From assembly GCA_003999685.1 (NCBI GenBank), contig CP021230.1, forward strand, positions 1,612,001-1,676,000: 64,000 nt of DNA. The letters are read 5' to 3'. Position 1 is the first letter of the stretch. Each line of letters opens with the position of its first letter. The stretch comes from Taiwanofungus camphoratus (lineage: Eukaryota; Basidiomycota; Agaricomycetes; Polyporales; Taiwanofungaceae). Positions 49,900-60,197 of the stretch are shown in pieces. A program made the translations under genes and the position numbers. The notes below the pieces were generated by a model. It saw only the letters and a list, made by a program, of their open reading frames with translations. It ran no database searches and was not told where the DNA came from.

Positions 49900-52800
49900 G
49901 GCCGATGTGCGAAATGGTAGGTCTTGACCCCTCTATGCAGCCGCGTTGGCCTAAATACTACCCTTCAGAAGATGTACGTGACAGCAATTACCTTCTTTGA
50001 ATGCCCAGTCGAAATGTGTCTTCTATATCTGCGCGCCATAAAGTCTCCAGAAGAATGCACGTCACTGCTCCGACGCCTTCACAACCACCTTCTGTTTGGC
50101 CCCATTATAGGTAGTCGCTCATAAGTTGACGGTATCGCTTGACGTGTGGGGAAAAGGTCTTGGTAAAACCCGAGGAATATCATTTCGTATTTCAAACAAG
50201 ATGAAAATCGTAAGGGAATCTAGCCAAACGACGGGAGCCATTGTGTTTGGCCCCAACATTCCCATACCAAGAGCGGTTACCAGTAATCTTTGAGGAAGCT
50301 TCGCGCCGACTGCGATTGGGATTCTCCACTCCGGAAATCTTCCGCTGTGCATGGGAGGGCGAGACATACTGCTTCTGACTTTGATGATCAGGGCCGGTGA
50401 ACATATCTCGATGCTATCAACTGAATACGGTTAGTCAAGATGTCCTGGGGAGAGCGAGCAGATTGTGAGGGTATGGAACTGCCCTGTAGACAACCCGCAC
50501 GCTTCACGGCAACGTGCTTTCTGAGGCTTCCTTCCGTACCCCGGAAACAATTGTCACAAAAATGCATCACGTATAGAAAAGCTTGGCGTCTACCAGGCGT
50601 CTACCGGACTTCCACGGCCCCTAACCGACGACTGTGCGTCCCCGTAACTGTGAATAGAGCGTATTCGCAAGCCAATTCGAATTGGTGTGCCTGGTCCATG
50701 ATAAGTGGTGCGCAAGTTCATACCAGGTGGGGCACCTATTCAACATACCTCCATAGATACTCTCGGGCCGATGTGGGTGCACCCCTCCAACATGATATCA
50801 TAAAATTCAGAACATGTTCCACGGTCATCATGAACTACCCAGTTCGAATTCACTTGCGAATACGCTCTAATCCCATGAATCCTGGCGTTGTGTTGTTTCC
50901 TCAATCCTCATATTAATGTTCTCGTTTACCTATCGGCTCTTCAGTCTCATCAGGGCCCAGATGTCGTCCTGCAGGGTTTGTGATGCCAAAGTGAACGACG
51001 GCTCGACAGATGGAACTGACGATGTAGATCATATAATCAGCGGAAACTATCACCGCAAACAAAATACTCCAGTTGACGGCCACTAACCTCTGCCACCGAA
51101 ATGTCACTAGAAGATGTCTCCAGCTCACATTCGGCCACACCGAAAGCACACTGCATAGAACGTCGCTAGCTGAGCACTGCTGATATTTCTTAGCCCTACA
51201 ATGCGATGAGCCGACATGGACTAGGTGCATTTGCCACGTTTTGAAATACTGAAGATCTCCTTCTGTCAGCTAGTTTTTGCCGTTGCAGGCCTAACAAAGC
51301 CATCACGATGACGGAGTCAGACCTTTTAACAATATACAACAGGCGCACACTTTCAACCTACGCATTCAGAAATCTTTGCAGGGGGCGACGAGAAATGCCA
51401 GCACCATTCCAGGGGCGGCTCATCGAAGTCGGAATCCGATATTGCGACATACGAATCGCGCTGGACTTTGTTAGCGCTTGTTAGGGGTGCATTCGAGGAC
51501 AGATGTTGGATAATTTCAACCAGTACTGATATTGTTCTCCTGCATGGTCCGTGGCATTCGTGATAGGCCAGGGGCACTGGTAGACAGGTAGGAATGTGAC
51601 TCTGCACTAATCACAATGAAGTGTGCGCAAGATGCAAACCTGACGGGTGCCACGAGGTTCTCAGTCAATGCAAATCCAGCATTCATCGGCTTTCAGCGTC
51701 GCACATGAATCAACGATTTGTCCGATCACGGAGGTTATGTGAGACGCTTTTGTGAGCGCAAAAGGCATGTCGGGTTCAAAACAATACGCACGGCGGCGTC
51801 TTACTATCCGTGTCGGTGATAGAGCTCACAATGAGGTACTCCCGTGGATTTCCTTCAAGCTCCGACAACATCGGCAATTCCTGGGCATTGCTGATATATG
51901 GAGTATAGGTGATGTTGAGAGCCGCTGTTTCTGGAAGCGTAGGAAGACGGGCTGATGCTTGATGATATGCAAAGCCAACAATCTTGACGCCATCCAAGAG
52001 AAAGAAGGGTTGACAGGCAGGATATCAGATAAGCTAGAGTTCACAAAGGTCGTTGCGATAATCCCTTCAAGTCATTCTGATCCAGGGGTTTTTGAGATGA
52101 GACTTTGCGATACAGGCTTATGTGAATAGAAGAGATACCATAATGTCCGAAGAGTGAGCGCAACGAGTACGAGGGAGCACCGCAGGCAGGGACTAAAAAT
52201 AGGATGCGGTACTTATTGCTATTTATAACAACCTCGCCTCTCCCCCTTTCGCCACAAAGTTTCGCCGTTTGCTATCGAGTACCAACTGTCGAGAGGCTCG
52301 TTATTCGAAACTTGTTGCACGCATTAGTTGTCCCCATCGAATCCTGGGCCGTGCGACTCAAGTTCGTAGATGTCTCAATTATACGCGGCCTCTTATGATT
52401 CTGATGCAAACGATCCTCAAGTCTCACTCGAGCAGCGCAGGACTTGGGGTCACACAGGGGCCTTCTAAATGGGCCAAGCAAAAGCCGACGTCGGCGCGCT
52501 CGACTGAATGTGCGTATATTTGGTAGGCCTTATCGCGCGTCCTGCTGAAATGTATCTGTGGACCAATTAGTATCTGTCGCTTCAGAATAGCGTCCTCGCC
52601 GTTTCCTCAGGAACAGGTCCTCCAAAGGCGTCGGCAAGTGAGTTCAATTCATCGACACCCCGACTGTCTAGTGAGCTTTCGCCTTACGAGGCAGGCCCAA
52701 GAACGGACCGCTCCAGACCGATGGAAATTGTGGGTTGCGGCTCCAGTGATTGATGAGGTAAAGCCTAGCCTTCGAGCCAGGTATCATCGTTCATATAACG

Positions 52801-55800
52801 GCTAATGCGCGTCTCATGTCACATTCGTATGCCATTCTTCACACAGTCTGGAGGACTACACGATATTATGACGCCTCTGATTGGACCTCTTCGGCTCGTG
52901 CCGTTCCTTAATATGACAACCCGGCCCATCACTCAGGGAGTGAGTTGGACTTTGCATCAATCCTTATCGCAACTCAATACGAAAAGCTAAGGGTGTATTG
53001 ACTGTCTGATGCTACGCTGTTAGATGCGTCTCGCCTGCTAGATCGTTGTGGTGAGTTGCTTTTATGTGTTGGATCTGGAAAGAAACGGTGCAGAACGACT
53101 TATGCCACGGGTGTCCCCCTGGTTATGGACACGGCGGCTACCATGCATCCCTCTCGAGGATTAGTCGTATATCATAATCTTGGCTTCCGTCACATAGATC
53201 TCAACCTTACTATCGGAACTAGTAACCTCTGACATTGCAACCATATCCATCGCAGCAGGAAGCGTGCTCGTTCTAGAGTATCTTCAAGCTGTCCACTTCA
53301 AGGTTCATCTATCCTGGCTCGTTCTGGGTTCGGAATACCCCACATTGCCTGCTAATCACCTTCTTATGAACCCGCTTTACCTTGTGATGGAGTCGCATGT
53401 CCTTGGTGTATTGCACATTTGATGACAAGCCAATCTGACGAAGGTAGCGTTAACATCTCGACCTCCACGGGCAAAGGCGGTACTGAAAAACTGACTAATA
53501 TTAGGCCGCGCGAGGTGCTGAAGCCTGTCAAGCATACCCTCGCCTTCTTGTTGGGTACGTTTAAGAGGGACCCAATTCTTATTCCCACAGAGTCGGGAGG
53601 CAACAGATAGAGTCCAAACCGAATGTGTGTATGGCTCTCAGGGACTCAAAAAGGAAGCTGGATTATGGGGGCCTTCTCATACTGAAAATGAGTCACTTGG
53701 CTTTGTGTCCGAGATTGAGGTCATTGAATGTATCTTACACTTTCATTGCCATTACCAATAGTGGCTCTGAGACCCATCTTCAATTTCATAGTGTTCGTAC
53801 AACGTTTGATCTGCATTCACTCAAAAACCTTGTTTATCGAGGAATTGATCATTCAGACAATTTGTTTTATCTATTTCAGATTTGAAGGAAGGTCCGAGGA
53901 GTATCACTGCTTTAGCTTCCATTCTAAGTGGACGTAGAGCCATGGAGGGGAAGAAAAGGTAGTACATTGCTGGTTGTTGCGTGCGTGCCCAACGAATTGT
54001 CTTGCGGTTCCATTACTCATGTTTTCAGTACCATTACGAAATTGCTCCATATTCATATCTGTACGGGAGGGTGAATCAGGTGTGTGGTGGTCTCCCCCAT
54101 AGCAAGCAGCAGCTTGTCCACTTCATGTTTCAGCGGTGACACGGATTTAGGTGGAGTTTCCGCCGTCACGCCGTTTTCAGTGCCGCCAGCGCAAAAAAAA
54201 CCAGCTCCCCACGCCACTCTTCGATTCGGATTGAGGTGAGGCAATTAGCATGACAGACGGCAGGTGAGAGCCCAGAGGCAGGTGGTCTAGGTCCTGGGCG
54301 TCTACGCAGGGTCCAGTGCTCACGTCTTTCTTCTGAGCGCTCCACTTCCTACCACCTTGCTGATACGCGAGAGGAGCGGCGTTCCAGTTGTCGACGGCGC
54401 CGTGTGCGCCGATGAGGCGACCTGAGCGTCTAGTGGGGATGGGTCGCGAATCCGGATGGTTGATGCAGGATGTCTTCTATTTCGTACACGTTCTGCGGTG
54501 CCCAGCGCCTGGCTCTTCTTCAAGCTTTCGCTCGTGATGAATCGGTGGGGATAGTGGAAGGAAAGTAAGGGCGGAGTCGCCCGCCAGAACGCTAGGCTGA
54601 AGTGCAAGGTGGGTCTTCGACCTGGAATAAGAGAGGCATCCCCCGCAGCCCTTGACGACCATGATCGCAATCTTGTCCTTCAGGAAAGAGATGATGTAGA
54701 AGTGCGGGGTGAGCTCATACATGTCGATCATATTTTGTTGTAACCAAACGTCTGAGTATTGCTGTTTTGTCAGGTAGTGTCTGCAGCTGCATGTTCCTCG
54801 CAACCTCTTCTTCACCGAGAAGATTCCGTCTTGTCTGGAATGAGATTGGGCGTTCCCAACCAATGTGAATCTGACGGTGATCCTATCTTCATGAGAATAA
54901 AGGCCTCTACTGAGAGATTGTCCAGATTACGCCGAAAACCAAGTGGTCCATGGGGAGACCTGATGACTACCACGATTTCGACGCGCCATTCACGATGTAG
55001 TGGTGCATTCGGGCGTATCTTACAAACTGATTGCATACCTGCTAGGCCCACGTCGTCCTGCAACAATATTGAGATTGTCAGGTTGATTCAGGACGCGAAA
55101 GCTGGTTATTGGCGTAGCTGAACCGCGGCTTTCAGTGGCGAGGCTTGCGGCTATGGGCCAAGCTGGAGCCGCGGCAACGCTACGACTAGTATGATCAGTA
55201 TGGGCTTGGGCTAGATCCGTCGTGCAATCATTACGCATTTGTTGAAAATCGTCAGCACCTGGCTAAGTGAAACATATGTCGACCATTGATCAGAGGAGGT
55301 GCTAGCGGTAAAGTGAAGAACGAGGCCTTATCTTCCTCTGAACTTTCAGATCGGATGTCAGCTTTGCTGTCCATGAGACCCAAGGAGATGTGCTCGATGA
55401 CGCGTGCATGGGCCTGGCGTCCTAAGGTGAGCAGACATTGCAGGTGTCGGCCGGCTGAGTATAGAGCATGCATCTGAGCGGGCGGGGTATACAACAAGCA
55501 GTAACGGTTGAGGGTGAGTATCGCACAGGCAGTGAATAGTGGGCATGCCAGCATAGGGGTGGGCGATGTCAAGACCAGGAGGCAGTGGGCTCTGATGTTG
55601 TCAGTGTCGAAAGGGCGGTGATGATTCAAAGCATAAATGCTAGTCTGATCAGTGGCCCCGATGCAATCCCCTTCCACCGAAGAAAAGTGATAAAATTACA
55701 ACTCTTATTGATACAAATTGGTATCTTGAACTGCTATCTTGTATAGAGGGCCTGACCACAACAGAGGGTGGTGAGGACTTATGGACGATATAGTTTGAGT

Positions 55801-56895
55801 GTTGTCAAGTTCAAGAGTGTTGAGTGAAGCGGTAGCAAGACACAAATATGATATGGTAACCAGATCGAACTTAAGGTCCGACTGAACTAATTATATGCCT
55901 ATATATACTGATACAGACAATGAGCATGGACCAAGTACTACACTAGGGTAGGCAGTCTGTCAAGTGGTAAAACTAATGGTACAAAGATGATATGAGTCGT
56001 CGGGCTGTATTAGCAATCAGTATGTGTAAGTGGAATGTGTAAGTGGGGCCCGATATGAGTCAGAGTTTATGAGGTAAGCATGATGCGGGTAATTGTTTCA
56101 CTTATCAGGTCAGCATTTCGATCTCCTGGCTATTTGAGCTTACCTTGAGCTATCACTCTTACAGGTCCAGCATTTCTAGTTTCAACAGCTTACTGATGGT
56201 GCTCTACAGTGCATCATATACCTGCTCTTCTGGTCAGTCTTTTATATCAGGAAAACCAGAAATCCACTGACAGGCTGATGTCAGTGATTTCAGAGGCCTC
56301 AGAAGCCTTTAGTAGCTGTCAGAAGCAATCAGTTGGTCAGCTGTCAAAACCTGAAAATTTTGGGGATTTCTGGTGCTCAGATTTCTCAGAGTCTGAACTT
56401 TCAATCTCACATTGCACAACTTTTTGGGCACATATCATAGTAGAGTCAGTACCAAATGTTTCAATAGTATATTCAATATATTTTTACAGAAGCACTAAGA
56501 GAAATATTGAGAAGTGCTCATGTGAAAGCCAAAAGAGTATATTTCAGTCAGAGGCTTTAGACAGTCAGGTGATCAGCAATTTTCACTTTTTCTGATGTAC
56601 TAGCTTCGTTGACTGTTCACTGCTTCCAATATCTGAACTATGATTGCTAGAAATATCTAATGAGAATATAAGCAAGTATGGTGGTAGACTGTATAAGAAC
56701 ATATCAGGTTGAAGAGGTAGCACCATATATTGAATGCTGAACAGTGCTGTGTATTTGATCAAGTAGAGCCGCTGATACACACTATAACACTTCAACCCCA
56801 ACTGGGTGCAATCTAAGAGAAGCTGAAAAGCTATAGTACTAGTTAGTGTGCTAGAGGAGAGTCAGCAGCAAAGGGTTTCTGATCTCAAATGAGTT
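49900..56895. other. Gene-poor 7-kb region before the telomeric array
   Basis: No supported gene. It contains a MITE-like element (50657-50867). From about 55.7 to 56.9 kb the sequence becomes A+T-rich and crowded with TCAG/CTGA words (for example around 56279-56345). That looks like decayed non-coding parts of a retroelement, but no LTR pair or protein motif could be identified. It ends abruptly at the first TTAGG tract. Confidence 0.5.
50657..50867. mobile_element. MITE-like element, second copy, TA target duplication
   Basis: A 211-bp non-coding element. The left end GAGCGTATTCGCAAG and the right end CTTGCGAATACGCTC are perfect 15-bp inverted repeats, each flanked by TA. The terminal word GAGCGTATT matches the element at 6216-6321, so they belong to one family. 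Sub-terminal copies of TTCGAATT add internal symmetry. Confidence 0.75.
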
Positions 56896-56992
56896 TTAGG
56901 TTAGGTTAGGTTAGGAGGGGGAGCGAGCAACGACGAAGGAGTTAGGTTAGGAGGAGGAAGAGTTAGGTTAGGTTAGGTTAGGTTAGGTTAGG
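56896..56992 (+). repeat. TTAGG tracts, inner border of the telomeric array
   Basis: Three short runs of TTAGG (4, 2 and 6 units) separated by GGAGGRGGAG-like purine stretches. This is the first telomere-type sequence met from the left and marks the edge of the subtelomeric array. Confidence 0.9.
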
Positions 56993-57844
56993 AGGTGGAG
57001 CGAGACCGCCGATAGGCGGGCGAGCGTAGTAAGAGATGAGAAAAAATAGAGAAGACAAGAGTAAACAATAGTATCTGTCGCCAGATACCAACTTGTTTCG
57101 CTAAGAGCTCATCAGTACTCTCGTCGTACTTTTAACCGATGGTTCAGGGTCATCAGCTGATTGACCCTGAGTCATCGGCCGGAGGCCGATGACTGATTCA
57201 ATTTGACCAACCAGGCCATGAGGTAGGGCGACCATCCAATCACATGAATGGTATTTCTCTTATCTCTTATCAGCGGGCCGACAAAAGGCAGGCTAGAACG
57301 CCCTAGCCTTTACCAATACCGCCATCAGATCAGAGATAACAATCAGATGTAAAGATAAGGAGTCATTTGATATGACTCATAGATAAGAGGTCCCTTATCA
57401 TCGGTTAGGGTGATAAAGGTGGGAATAGAACAATCCGGGCCGGTGCCGACCGGGTCACATGACCGGTCCGGTTTCCGGGCGCCTAGATAAGGGCAGCGTG
57501 GACCACTGAGGAAGCATCATGTCACGGCACAAACCTGAGGATCCCTAGGAACACCCTCACCGAGCCATGCGGGGCGGGGGCGGGATATTCACTAGGACCG
57601 CGTCCGGCAAGTTGCCGCACCGTGCCATAGCATGTTACACCTCACAGATCACCGGATCATGGACTAACACAGCAGAGGGGCGCTGGTGACCATAACTAGG
57701 TAGTGCCCAGGCCAGTCCAGCCTTGCGGCTCAACCGGTCCGTGCCTGGATGCTGATCACATGGCCGGCCCTCTCGGGCGAGTCACGTGACGAGCGTCTTA
57801 TTTCCCAAGACTACCAAATGGAGAAGGCGCGGTAGCGCCTTCAG
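56993..57844 (-). mobile_element. Non-coding ribozyme unit A, copy 1
   Basis: An 852-bp unit, one of three near-identical copies (others 59180-60029 and 62862-63713), each bordered by TTAGG tracts. Read on the minus strand it starts with a hairpin (stem GAAGGCGC/GCGCCTTC, 57823-57842). It passes a conserved GC-rich block shared with unit B2, then two further hairpins (around 57141-57195), and ends just after a hammerhead ribozyme (57054-57125). It has no coding capacity. Its repeated position next to Coprina RT genes suggests it is the terminal/LTR-like part of that Penelope-like element, as in tandem PLE copies. Confidence 0.85.
57054..57125 (-). ncRNA. Hammerhead ribozyme, type A, copy 1
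   Basis: On the minus strand all invariant core nucleotides are present. Stem I is GACGAGAGTA paired with TACTCTTGTC (10 bp, one G.U). Then come CTGATGA, stem II GCT-CTT-AGC, GAAA, and stem III: CAA/TTG plus GTATCTG closed by a GCGA (GNRA) loop with CAGATAC. U16.1 and H17 (T) precede the cleavage site, between complement positions 57064 and 57063. Hammerheads are known in Penelope-like elements. Confidence 0.93.
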
Positions 57845-57874
57845 TTAGGTTAGGTTAGGTTAGGTTAGGTTAGG
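57845..57874 (+). repeat. TTAGG tract (6 units)
   Basis: Perfect TTAGG x6 between unit A copy 1 and unit B copy 1. Confidence 0.95.
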
Positions 57875-58269
57875 AGGTCTATGTATCAACACTACAAGGG
57901 CTGCGAGTGCAGGGCAGGAAGGGGGAGGCTTAGTGGAAGCTAGTACTAATTAGCCCGATATCGCTATCGGACGGCTAATTTCGACTAAGTCTCATCAGAG
58001 CACTAGCGTCGCTTATAACCAAGTTCAACCAAAGTCACGCTTATGGTTGAGTCAGGACCCGGGGGCCGGTGACTAAGTCAGTTTGACCGTACCAGGACAA
58101 AGGGTTGCAGGTGGGAGCGAATCACGTCTCTCCCTCCTATCCTAATCAGTCAGCGCCAAGCAAAAGACATTGTCTAGGTTCGCCTAGACACCATTACTGA
58201 TCAGATGTCAGAGTCATCTGATTAAGATTAGAATCCGGACCTCAAGCCTACGCTCAAGATCCGAGAGGG
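57875..58269 (-). mobile_element. Ribozyme unit B, copy 1 (5'-truncated)
   Basis: A 395-bp copy nearly identical to the first ~385 bp of B2 (58300-58680). In B2 another ~480 bp follow, but here the sequence stops at TTAGG repeats. Since sense is the minus strand, the missing part is the 5' end. That is the pattern left by incomplete reverse transcription at a chromosome end. It contains one hammerhead ribozyme. Confidence 0.85.
57939..58007 (-). ncRNA. Hammerhead ribozyme, type B, copy 1
   Basis: Minus-strand order: stem I GCTAGTGCT with AGTACTAGC (9 bp, one G.U), CTGATGA, stem II GAC-TTA-GTC, GAAA, and stem III TTAGC/GCTAA plus CCGATA-GCGA-TATCGG. U16.1 and H17 (T) follow. Cleavage is predicted between complement positions 57948 and 57947. 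The sequence of all stems differs from type A while the fold is the same. Confidence 0.93.
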
Positions 58270-58299
58270 TTAGGTTAGGTTAGGTTAGGTTAGGTTAGG
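58270..58299 (+). repeat. TTAGG tract (6 units)
   Basis: Perfect TTAGG x6 joining B1 to B2. Confidence 0.95.
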
Positions 58300-59159
58300 A
58301 GGTCTATGTATCAACACTACAAGGGCTGCGAGTGCAGGGCAGGAAGGAGGCTTAGAGGAAGCTAGTACTAATTAGCCCGATATCGCTATCGGACGGCTAA
58401 TTTCGACTAAGTCTCATCAGAGCACTAGCGTCGCTTATAACCAAGTTCAACATAAGTCACGCTTATGGTTGAGTCATGACCCGGGGGCCGGTGACTAAGT
58501 CAGTTTGACCGTACCAGGGCAAAGGGTTGCAGGTGGGAGCGAATCACGTCTCTCCCTCCTATCCTAATCAGTCAGCGATGAGCAATCATCATTGTCTAGA
58601 TTCGCCTAGACACCATTACTGATCAGATGTCAGAGTCATCTGATTAAGATTAGAATCCGGACCTCAAGCCTAGGCTCAAGATACGAGATAAGAGATAGGA
58701 AGTCCGGGCCGGAGGTTAATCCGGGCCGGACATAGATAGGAACAACATAGCCGGTGCCGCGCCGATCATGTGACCGGGCCGCTTTCCGGGCGTCTACTAA
58801 GGGCAGCGTGGACCACTGAGGAAGCATCATGTCATGGCACAAACCTGGGAATCCCTGTGAACACCCTGTCCGAGCCATGCGGGGCGGGGGAAGGATATTC
58901 AATAGGACCGCGTCCAGCAAGTTGCCGCACCGTGCTCTAGCATGTTACAACCCACAGATCACCAGATCATGGACTAACACAGCAGAGGGGCGCTGGGGAC
59001 CATAGTAGTTAACGCGCGCTCCGCTAGCATGCGGGAACGGCGCGCACCGGGCCGCAATGAAGGGTCGGTCCGTACTAAGTGCCGAACATATCATATGACA
59101 CGTAAGGCGCCTATCTATTTTAAGGCAACCTTAAGCGCAGGACTAGGTAAGTCCGGCGG
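58300..59159 (-). mobile_element. Ribozyme unit B, copy 2 (longer)
   Basis: An 860-bp non-coding unit. The part near 58300-58680 is shared with B1 and carries a type B hammerhead. The part at about 58795-59000 (GGGCAGCGTGGACCACTGAG ... CAGCAGAGGGGCGCTGG) is clearly homologous to unit A, with perhaps 10% differences. The outer ~150 bp (58998-59150) matches neither. B is thus a related but distinct subfamily of the same element, with its own ribozyme. Confidence 0.85.
58361..58429 (-). ncRNA. Hammerhead ribozyme, type B, copy 2
   Basis: Identical in core and stems to the copy at 57939-58007: GCTAGTGCT, CTGATGA, GACTTAGTC, GAAA, stem III with GCGA loop, and AGTACTAGC. Predicted cleavage lies between complement positions 58370 and 58369. 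Confidence 0.93.
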
Positions 59160-59179
59160 TTAGGTTAGGTTAGGTTAGG
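59160..59179 (+). repeat. TTAGG tract (4 units)
   Basis: Perfect TTAGG x4 between B2 and unit A copy 2. Confidence 0.95.
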
Positions 59180-60029
59180 AGGTGGAGCGAGACCGCCGAT
59201 AGGCGGGCGAGCGTAGTAAGAGATGAGAAGAATAGAGAAGACAAGAGTAAACAATGGTATCTATCGCTAGATACCCACTTGTTTCGCTAAGAGCTCATCA
59301 GTACTCTCGTCGTACTTTTAACCGATGGTTCAGGGTCATCAGCTGATTGACCCTGAGTCATCGGCCGGAGGCCGATGACTGATTCAATTTGACCAACCAG
59401 GCCATGAGGTAGTAATGAGCTCCAATCACAATAGAGCTATTTCTCTTATCTCTTATCAGCGGGCCGACAAAAGGCAGGCTAGAACGCCCTAGCCTTTACC
59501 AATACCGCCACCTGATCAGAGATAATAATCAGATGTAAAGATAAGGAGTCATTTAAGATGACTCATAGATAAGAGATCCCTTATCATCGGTTAGGATGAC
59601 AGGGTGGGAATAGAACAATCCGGGCCGGTGCCGACCGAGTCACATGACCGGTCCGGTTTCCGGGCGCCTAGATAAGGGCAGCGTGGACCACTGAGGAAGC
59701 ATCATGTCACGGCACAAACCTGAGGATCCCTAGGGACACCCTCACCGAGCCATGCGGGGCGGGGGCTGGATATCCACTAGGACCGCGTCCGGCAAGTTGC
59801 CGCACCGTGCCATAGCATGTTACACCTCACAGATCACCGGATCATGGACTAACACAGCAGAGGGGCGCTGGTGACCATAACTAGGTAATGCCCAGACCAG
59901 TCCAGCCTTGCGGCTTAGCCGGTCCGTGCCTGGATGCTGATCACATGGCCGGCCCTCTCGGGCGAGTCACGTGACGAGCGTCTTATTTCCCGAGACTACC
60001 AAATGGAGAAGGCGCGATAGCGCCTTCAG
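59180..60029 (-). mobile_element. Non-coding ribozyme unit A, copy 2
   Basis: An 850-bp unit, mostly identical to copies 1 and 3. It directly follows the 3' end of the Coprina RT element (sense orientation) across a TTAGG tract. It carries a hammerhead (59240-59311) and the terminal hairpin at 60008-60027 (loop GATA instead of GGTA of copy 1). Confidence 0.85.
59240..59311 (-). ncRNA. Hammerhead ribozyme, type A, copy 2
   Basis: Same stems I and II and core as copy 1. Stem III differs by paired changes: GTATCTA-GCGA-TAGATAC instead of GTATCTG-GCGA-CAGATAC, and an outer G.U pair becomes G-C. The compensatory change argues for selection on structure or repeated gene conversion from functional copies. 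Cleavage is predicted between complement positions 59250 and 59249. Confidence 0.94.
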
Positions 60030-60108
60030 TTAGGTTAGGTTAGGTTAGGATTTAGCGTTAGGTTAGGTTAGGTTAGGTTAGGTTAGGTTAGGTTAGGGTT
60101 AGGTTAGG
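60030..60108 (+). repeat. TTAGG tract with TTAGGG interruption, at the Coprina 3' end
   Basis: TTAGG x4, then ATTTAGCG, then about ten further units including one TTAGGG. The same arrangement including ATTTAGCG recurs at 63714-63792, so this junction is part of what is duplicated with the element. Confidence 0.93.
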
Positions 60109-60197
60109 TCTGGTTTGAACAGACAACCCTAAGTGCGAATAAACGCAAAAGGTAGTTACACCAATAACCTTAAGCTAAACAAATCGAATCAACCGAT

